10,534 nt of DNA from positions 1-10,534 of the forward strand of contig DOKQ01000024.1 in NCBI GenBank assembly GCA_003510215.1, read 5' to 3'. Shown one piece after another: positions 6,630 through 10,534 of this stretch; the first letter of the stretch is position 1, and every line of letters starts with the position of its first letter. The stretch comes from Erysipelotrichaceae bacterium (GTDB taxonomy: Bacteria; Bacillota_I; Bacilli_A; Erysipelotrichales; Erysipelotrichaceae). A program made the translations under genes and the position numbers. A model generated the notes under the pieces. The model did no database searches. It was given only the letters and a program-made list of their open reading frames with translations, and was not told the origin of the DNA.

Positions 6630-6655
6630 AAAAATGCTCCGTGGGGAGCATTTTT
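6630..6655. terminator. Bidirectional rho-independent terminator between nth and ponA
   Basis: AAAAATGCTCC (6630-6640) pairs perfectly with GGAGCATTTTT (6645-6655) around a four-base GTGG loop. On the plus strand the stem ends in TTTTT after the nth stop (6627-6629). On the minus strand it ends in a run of T, directly after the ponA stop (6656-6658). It serves both convergent operons. Confidence 0.92.
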
Positions 6656-9628
6656 CTATGGATTTGGTGTTACGGGTACGGGTTCTTTCAGTACCACAGT
6701 TACGTTGCGGTTGATGGATAATTGTAGACTTGTGGCTGGCTGATTGTTAATCAGTACCTGTTCCACTACCCAGCTGCTTGTGCTGTTGGCAGGGGAGTAG
6801 GTAATATTCACAAGCTTGTTCTGATTTCCCCAATTAGCCACAAACTCCTTTGTTTTATTGAGAAGAGGTGCAAGATCAATGATCTGATCGTGAACTTTAA
6901 CTTCAAAGGTCGTGTTTTTCAATTCGGAGATTTTCATCGTTTTATTGTCAATAGCTGGACTAATGGATTTAATAAGTCCAATTTGAGCTGCCTGAGTTGG
7001 TGCTTCTAGTATCACGGTTGGAATTTTAAAATTGTTTGATGTTATCCAGTCCGTGAATTTTTTGAGGACTTCCCCTGTAAAGGTGCCAATACTCAGTGTT
7101 GAATCATCGCCTTTAACCGTTTCGCAGATTTCGTTGCTGCGTTGGGTCATATCATTGCTATAGGCGTAAAAACCACATATGCGGACAGTGGAATCGCCAC
7201 TAGGTACAGAGAAGTTGACTGAGAAGTCTGTAGCTTCACTTTGACCATAGAGGATTTCCTGATCGTCTACCCGTACAGCGACTACATAACGCACCGGTCC
7301 AAACACCCAGGAAGGATGATAGTATCGGGTTCCCGTGGTTCTAACGGTATTGCTACCAGCTCTAAAATCAATCTCATAGGTACTATCAGCCACTGTTAAC
7401 ATCTCAAGGTCAGGATATGGCGCAAAGGTTACAGCCAACTGCTTGTTATTAATTCCACCGGTATACTTGTAGGTAAAGCTACCCAAATTTTCCAGTGGTT
7501 CTACAGTCAGGTTTTCAAGGGAAGCAAATTCCCGTTTGATTCGACCTGTAACAATTAAATCAGAGTTCATATTTGCAAGCGGACGGGCATAAGGGAAGAC
7601 ACCACGAACGTGGGTGATATCCACAACGCCATTTGGTTTGGGTACAGCTCTGAAGCTGTCACCATCAAGTTCATTACCATCAATGATTTTCTTCATAACG
7701 TTGCCATGAAGGTTAATCCGTTGAATGGCACTGGTTAGATATGTTCCCTCACCGGCGACCACTTCATCGAAGCCTAACCAGACAGTGTTGACATATTTAC
7801 TGTTTCCGGCTACCAGCCAATACTCTTTACCAGCACCTTCCGGGATACCGGCACTCACTTGAGTATTACCATAATCGGTGGTACCTGTTTTACCATACAC
7901 AGGATAAGGTTTCTTCAGGATTTGCATGAAGTTTGAGAAAGGTCCGCTAACCGCATTTTGCATCATGGAAAGTGACAGATAAGCAGCTTCAGCGGATAAT
8001 GCGCGAACGGAAGCATAATTTGGCACTACAGGGTCGCTTCCATCACGATACTCAATGCGGGCAATGGTATGAGGTTGAATGTATACACCACCATTGAATA
8101 TCGCCGTATATCCACCTGCCAGATCCATAGGTGATCCGGTAAAGGTAGAGCCACCGATGGCATATCCAATGTCAAAATTGCTTGAATTGACGCGGGTAAA
8201 GCCAATGCTATTCAAATACTCAATGACTTTCGCACGGCCAAGGGCATCTACGGCATCCTGCAACGTGTTGATTGCTGGAATGTTATAGGAGTAACCAATG
8301 GCGGTTTTAATATCAATTTCACCGCGGTAGCGACGGTCCGCATTTCGGATAATCAAGTTGGTTCCACGGTAGGTGATTGGTTCATCTTTTAGGATATGCT
8401 CTGTTGAATAACCAAGATATTCAAAGGCTAGGGCATAGGATAACATCGGTTTTACGGTCGAACCAAACTGATTGTTCATTTTAATGGCACGGTTGAGCAT
8501 GCGCTCACCTTCATAGTTTCGACCACCGGCCATCGCGACGATTTGTCCTGTGGAGTGGTCCACTGTGATTGCGCCAATTTGCATCAGGTCATGACCAAAG
8601 TTGATGCCTGCTTCACCGGATTGAATCTTATCCATATTCTCCTGCATATTTTTGCTCATGTGAGTATAGATATTCATTGGAGTCGTGTAAGGATCTTTAC
8701 CCGTTAGTTCAATGACTTCGACGATCACTGCATCCACGTAGGCCTGATAAGGTCGTGCCGGACCAAAACTTGTGCTTGGTCCCACGAGCAGATTCTCAAG
8801 TCGAACTGATTTGGCCAGCTCATTTTCTTCTTTACTTATATACCCATGGCGTAACATTAGATCCAAAACGACATTGCGACGTTTGGTTGCTTGATCAATA
8901 TTCCGGTAAGCATTATTAGGGGTTGGCGCATTGATGACACCAGCTAAATAGGCTGACTCGCCAATGGTAAGTTCTTCAACGGATTTTCCGAAATAATACT
9001 CAGCCGCATTGCTTATACCCAGGGAGTTTGGAACACCAAAATTCACCATATTCAGATATAATTCGAGAATGCGCTTTTTTCCAAGTTGTTTCTCAAGTTC
9101 AATTGCCAGTGAGATTTCCTGCACTTTACGATCGATTCCGTCTTTAAAGCCACCACTGCCTTCAATGACGAAGTAGGTGTTTTTGACTAGCTGCATGGTA
9201 AAGGTAGAACCACCCTGACCAAAATCATTGGCTTTAATGTTTTCGTAGAATGCTTTGATAAATCGTGGTAAATCAAACCCATTATGTTCAAAGTAGCGGG
9301 AGTCCTCAATGGATACAAAGGCATCGACCAGCGATTGAGGAAGCTGATCATATGTGATGTTTTCCCGCAGATGCAAGCCGATATCAGCAATTAGCTCACC
9401 ATCACGATCATAAATCTTGGTGGAATCCGGGCTGATAAAGTCATTGACATTCAGCGTAGGGGCGTCATCAATAATATCTTTAAATAATAGGGTAGCTGAA
9501 GCTGATCCGGATAGTCCAAAGATGACTAAAAATCCGACGATTAGACTTAGGATCGTTGTCGGTATATGTCGTTTTTGCTTCTTAACTTTCACTTTTTTTG
9601 TTTTCGTTTGCTTTGACGTATTTGTCAT
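6656..9628 (-). CDS. ponA: Class A penicillin-binding protein (PBP1), glycosyltransferase and transpeptidase
   Basis: A 990-residue bifunctional peptidoglycan synthase. A lysine-rich cytoplasmic tail (1-21) is followed by a membrane anchor (about 24-48). The GT51 domain shows EDSRYFEHNGFD (108-119, catalytic E108), GQGGSTFTMQLVKN (137-150) and RKVQE (167-171) with an ELYLN helix. The transpeptidase has S390-TV-K393, S447-Y-N449 and K580-T-G582. From about residue 711 a 280-residue C-terminal extension has beta-rich segments, a Cys pair (C818, C835) and two PASTA-like repeats (about 849-913 and 918-982), ending in a proline-rich tail. The extension assignment is by pattern only. AAAGGAG (about 9 bases upstream) lies in the last codons of recU, whose stop is one base away, so the two are cotranscribed. 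Neighbouring recU and gpsB match Bacillus ponA. Confidence 0.95.
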   Translation of the reverse strand: MTNTSKQTKTKKVKVKKQKRHIPTTILSLIVGFLVIFGLSGSASATLLFKDIIDDAPTLNVNDFISPDSTKIYDRDGELIADIGLHLRENITYDQLPQSLVDAFVSIEDSRYFEHNGFDLPRFIKAFYENIKANDFGQGGSTFTMQLVKNTYFVIEGSGGFKDGIDRKVQEISLAIELEKQLGKKRILELYLNMVNFGVPNSLGISNAAEYYFGKSVEELTIGESAYLAGVINAPTPNNAYRNIDQATKRRNVVLDLMLRHGYISKEENELAKSVRLENLLVGPSTSFGPARPYQAYVDAVIVEVIELTGKDPYTTPMNIYTHMSKNMQENMDKIQSGEAGINFGHDLMQIGAITVDHSTGQIVAMAGGRNYEGERMLNRAIKMNNQFGSTVKPMLSYALAFEYLGYSTEHILKDEPITYRGTNLIIRNADRRYRGEIDIKTAIGYSYNIPAINTLQDAVDALGRAKVIEYLNSIGFTRVNSSNFDIGYAIGGSTFTGSPMDLAGGYTAIFNGGVYIQPHTIARIEYRDGSDPVVPNYASVRALSAEAAYLSLSMMQNAVSGPFSNFMQILKKPYPVYGKTGTTDYGNTQVSAGIPEGAGKEYWLVAGNSKYVNTVWLGFDEVVAGEGTYLTSAIQRINLHGNVMKKIIDGNELDGDSFRAVPKPNGVVDITHVRGVFPYARPLANMNSDLIVTGRIKREFASLENLTVEPLENLGSFTYKYTGGINNKQLAVTFAPYPDLEMLTVADSTYEIDFRAGSNTVRTTGTRYYHPSWVFGPVRYVVAVRVDDQEILYGQSEATDFSVNFSVPSGDSTVRICGFYAYSNDMTQRSNEICETVKGDDSTLSIGTFTGEVLKKFTDWITSNNFKIPTVILEAPTQAAQIGLIKSISPAIDNKTMKISELKNTTFEVKVHDQIIDLAPLLNKTKEFVANWGNQNKLVNITYSPANSTSSWVVEQVLINNQPATSLQLSINRNVTVVLKEPVPVTPNP

Positions 9629-9629
9629 G

Positions 9630-10208
9630 TTACATCTCTCCTTTAAAACAGCAGATATCGAGTACCTTCAGATAGTCGAGTGGAGGTGTATAACCACTGT
9701 CAATCCGATGGGCAAACTCACTGAACCAAGCATAGGGAATGGACTTTCGGGTATGACTTTGAATAAACCCCATCAGCTGATCGATAAAAATCAGATAGGA
9801 CTCATCCAAGGTCGTGAATCGTACAATCACAAAGGCGATAGCTCCGTGTTTTGCGACTTGCTGCAAATGGGCAAGCTGGTGACTGTGGATCTTAGAAAGC
9901 GGGAAATTGCTTTTTAGCTGATTATCCTTCGCTTCAAAGTCAATGGCTCTTCCCCGATAGACGCCGTTATAATCGGTGGTCGAAGGGGTTCGGTAGTAAG
10001 CTTCGGTAATTCGAGCTTTCGAGCGCATGGGGTAATCGACAGAGACAACCTGCACCGGTGTAGGTTTTTTATGGATCACGGCGCGATCCATCGCACGGTA
10101 ATACTGATTGGTCATGTTTAAATCCTCTTCAAGGCTCATGCCCCGCTTAGAGGTTGTCTGTTTGATAGCCTTGGAGGAAGGATTTTTCTTCGTTGGATAA
10201 CCGATCAT
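9630..10208 (-). CDS. recU: RecU, Holliday junction resolvase
   Basis: A 192-residue resolvase that cleaves four-way junctions in recombination and chromosome segregation. Visible are KRGMSLEEDLN (21-31), PSTTDYNGVYRGR (75-87), FEAK (91-94) and a later KSIPYAWF segment. Catalytic residues are D79, E92 and K94, matching the RecU nuclease core; the disordered N-terminal start is short. I chose ATG 10208 instead of a GTG at 10241 because that GTG lies upstream of the -10 box (10230-10225), outside the expected transcript, while AAAAGGTGAT is correctly placed before ATG 10208. It is the first gene of the recU-ponA operon, an order conserved in Bacillus. Confidence 0.95.
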   Translation of the reverse strand: MIGYPTKKNPSSKAIKQTTSKRGMSLEEDLNMTNQYYRAMDRAVIHKKPTPVQVVSVDYPMRSKARITEAYYRTPSTTDYNGVYRGRAIDFEAKDNQLKSNFPLSKIHSHQLAHLQQVAKHGAIAFVIVRFTTLDESYLIFIDQLMGFIQSHTRKSIPYAWFSEFAHRIDSGYTPPLDYLKVLDICCFKGEM

Positions 10209-10211
10209 TTT

Positions 10212-10221
10212 ATCACCTTTT
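10212..10221 (-). promoter_or_regulatory. Ribosome binding site that decides the recU start
   Basis: On the minus strand AAAAGGTGAT is followed by three bases and ATG 10208. With transcription expected near 10218, the site sits at the very 5' end of the mRNA. Confidence 0.65.
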
Positions 10222-10224
10222 AGT

Positions 10225-10253
10225 ATTATAACGGATTTCACTTCGTTTGACTA
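10225..10253 (-). promoter_or_regulatory. Promoter for recU-ponA
   Basis: On the minus strand a perfect TATAAT (10230-10225) is preceded after 17 bases by TAGTCA (10253-10248), a four-of-six match to TTGACA. Transcription should begin near 10218, leaving a leader of roughly 10 bases. Confidence 0.65.
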
Positions 10254-10276
10254 TACTTGTTGTTTTCGTTTTAGAC

Positions 10277-10305
10277 TTGCAAATGATCGGGATATTTGCG
10301 AAAAT
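10277..10305 (+). promoter_or_regulatory. Possible gpsB promoter
   Basis: TTGCAA (10277-10282) and GAAAAT (10300-10305) are 17 bases apart and would start transcription near 10312, close to the gpsB ribosome binding site. Both boxes are weak. TATACT (10252-10257) is an alternative -10 without a good -35, so the assignment is tentative. Confidence 0.3.
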
Positions 10306-10325
10306 GTATCTGCGAGGTGAGAAAC

Positions 10326-10534
10326 ATGAGTCGATCTATCAAACATTCTGCTGCATCAATCTCAAATAAAGAGTTTAATATTGAGTTTAAAGGATATTCC
10401 TGCATTGAAGTCGACCGTATGCTCGATGAAGTAATTGAGGATTATCAGTCGTTTTATGAGATCATTGATGCTCATCAGCAATCCCTGTCTTCATATAAAG
10501 CACAGATTGCGAAATACAAGTCGTACATTCTCGA
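10326..10534 (+). CDS. gpsB: GpsB, DivIVA-family cell-division adaptor, 5' part only
   Basis: The window ends after 69 codons of this gene. The visible part is a typical GpsB N-terminal domain: ISNKEFNIEFKGYS (11-24), then EVDRMLDEVIEDYQSFYE (28-45) and the start of a coiled coil. This domain lies at the inner membrane surface and docks the cytoplasmic tails of PBPs, linking wall synthesis to the septum. GAGGTGAG (10314-10321) lies 4 bases before ATG 10326. Divergent placement next to recU-ponA matches gpsB (ypsB) in Bacillus. DivIVA is the main alternative, but the short N-terminus and the context favour GpsB. The C-terminal trimerisation segment is outside the window. Confidence 0.9.
   Translation, partial: MSRSIKHSAASISNKEFNIEFKGYSCIEVDRMLDEVIEDYQSFYEIIDAHQQSLSSYKAQIAKYKSYIL

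Noticed and set aside
6271..6651. A 126-codon open frame on the minus strand over nth
   Set aside because: It starts within the terminator hairpin and is antisense to a complete endonuclease III.
9417..9917. A 166-codon open frame on the plus strand across the ponA start and the recU 3' end
   Set aside because: It lies antisense to two well-supported genes, has no recognisable motif, and its amino acid make-up looks like a mirror of coding sequence.
10209..10241. Eleven-codon N-terminal extension of RecU from a GTG
   Set aside because: The extension spans the TATAAT box and would lie upstream of the expected transcription start; ATG 10208 has a proper ribosome binding site.
10241..10325. 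Possible operator or structured leader between recU and gpsB
   Set aside because: I found no clear inverted repeat or conserved box by eye; only weak promoter-like hexamers are present.

Overview
This window is housekeeping DNA from a low-to-moderate GC Gram-positive bacterium (Bacillota). The gene order matches two neighbourhoods known from Bacillus, in reduced form: yqeG-yqeH-yhbY-nadD-yqeK-rsfS-yqeM, and ypmB-dnaD-nth / ponA-recU / gpsB. Three features point away from Bacilli proper and towards an Erysipelotrichia-like or Mollicutes-related lineage that keeps a cell wall: NadD and YqeK are fused, aroE is missing from the first cluster, and aspB, asnS and ypoC are missing from the second. 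The lineage call is inference. Nothing suggests a non-standard genetic code.

Positions 1-4379 (+): a tightly coupled operon of seven genes. Most neighbours overlap by 1-16 bases. It encodes ribosome assembly and silencing factors (YqeH, YhbY, RsfS), a HAD phosphatase (YqeG, only its 3' part is in the window), NAD synthesis fused to an HD hydrolase (NadD-YqeK), a SAM-dependent methyltransferase (YqeM), and MTA/SAH nucleosidase (MtnN). The operon ends at a bidirectional hairpin terminator that also serves the gene converging on it.

Positions 4387-5003: a gene on the minus strand for an unrecognised membrane-anchored protein with a thioredoxin-like layout. A short divergent promoter region separates it from the next operon.

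Positions 5004-6629 (+): ypmB-like gene, dnaD (replication initiation) and nth (endonuclease III), ending at a second bidirectional terminator.

Positions 6656-10208 (-): recU followed by ponA, that is, a Holliday junction resolvase and a bifunctional class A penicillin-binding protein with a long C-terminal extension. gpsB starts divergently at 10326 and runs off the window. GpsB is a known partner of PBP1 in other Firmicutes, so the second half of the window joins replication, repair and septal wall synthesis.

No mobile elements, CRISPR arrays, tRNA or rRNA genes were seen, and there is no gene-free stretch over 300 bases. I found no convincing undescribed multi-gene system. The best candidates for new biology are the thioredoxin-like membrane protein, the C-terminal extension of the PBP, and the altered G4 motif of YqeH.
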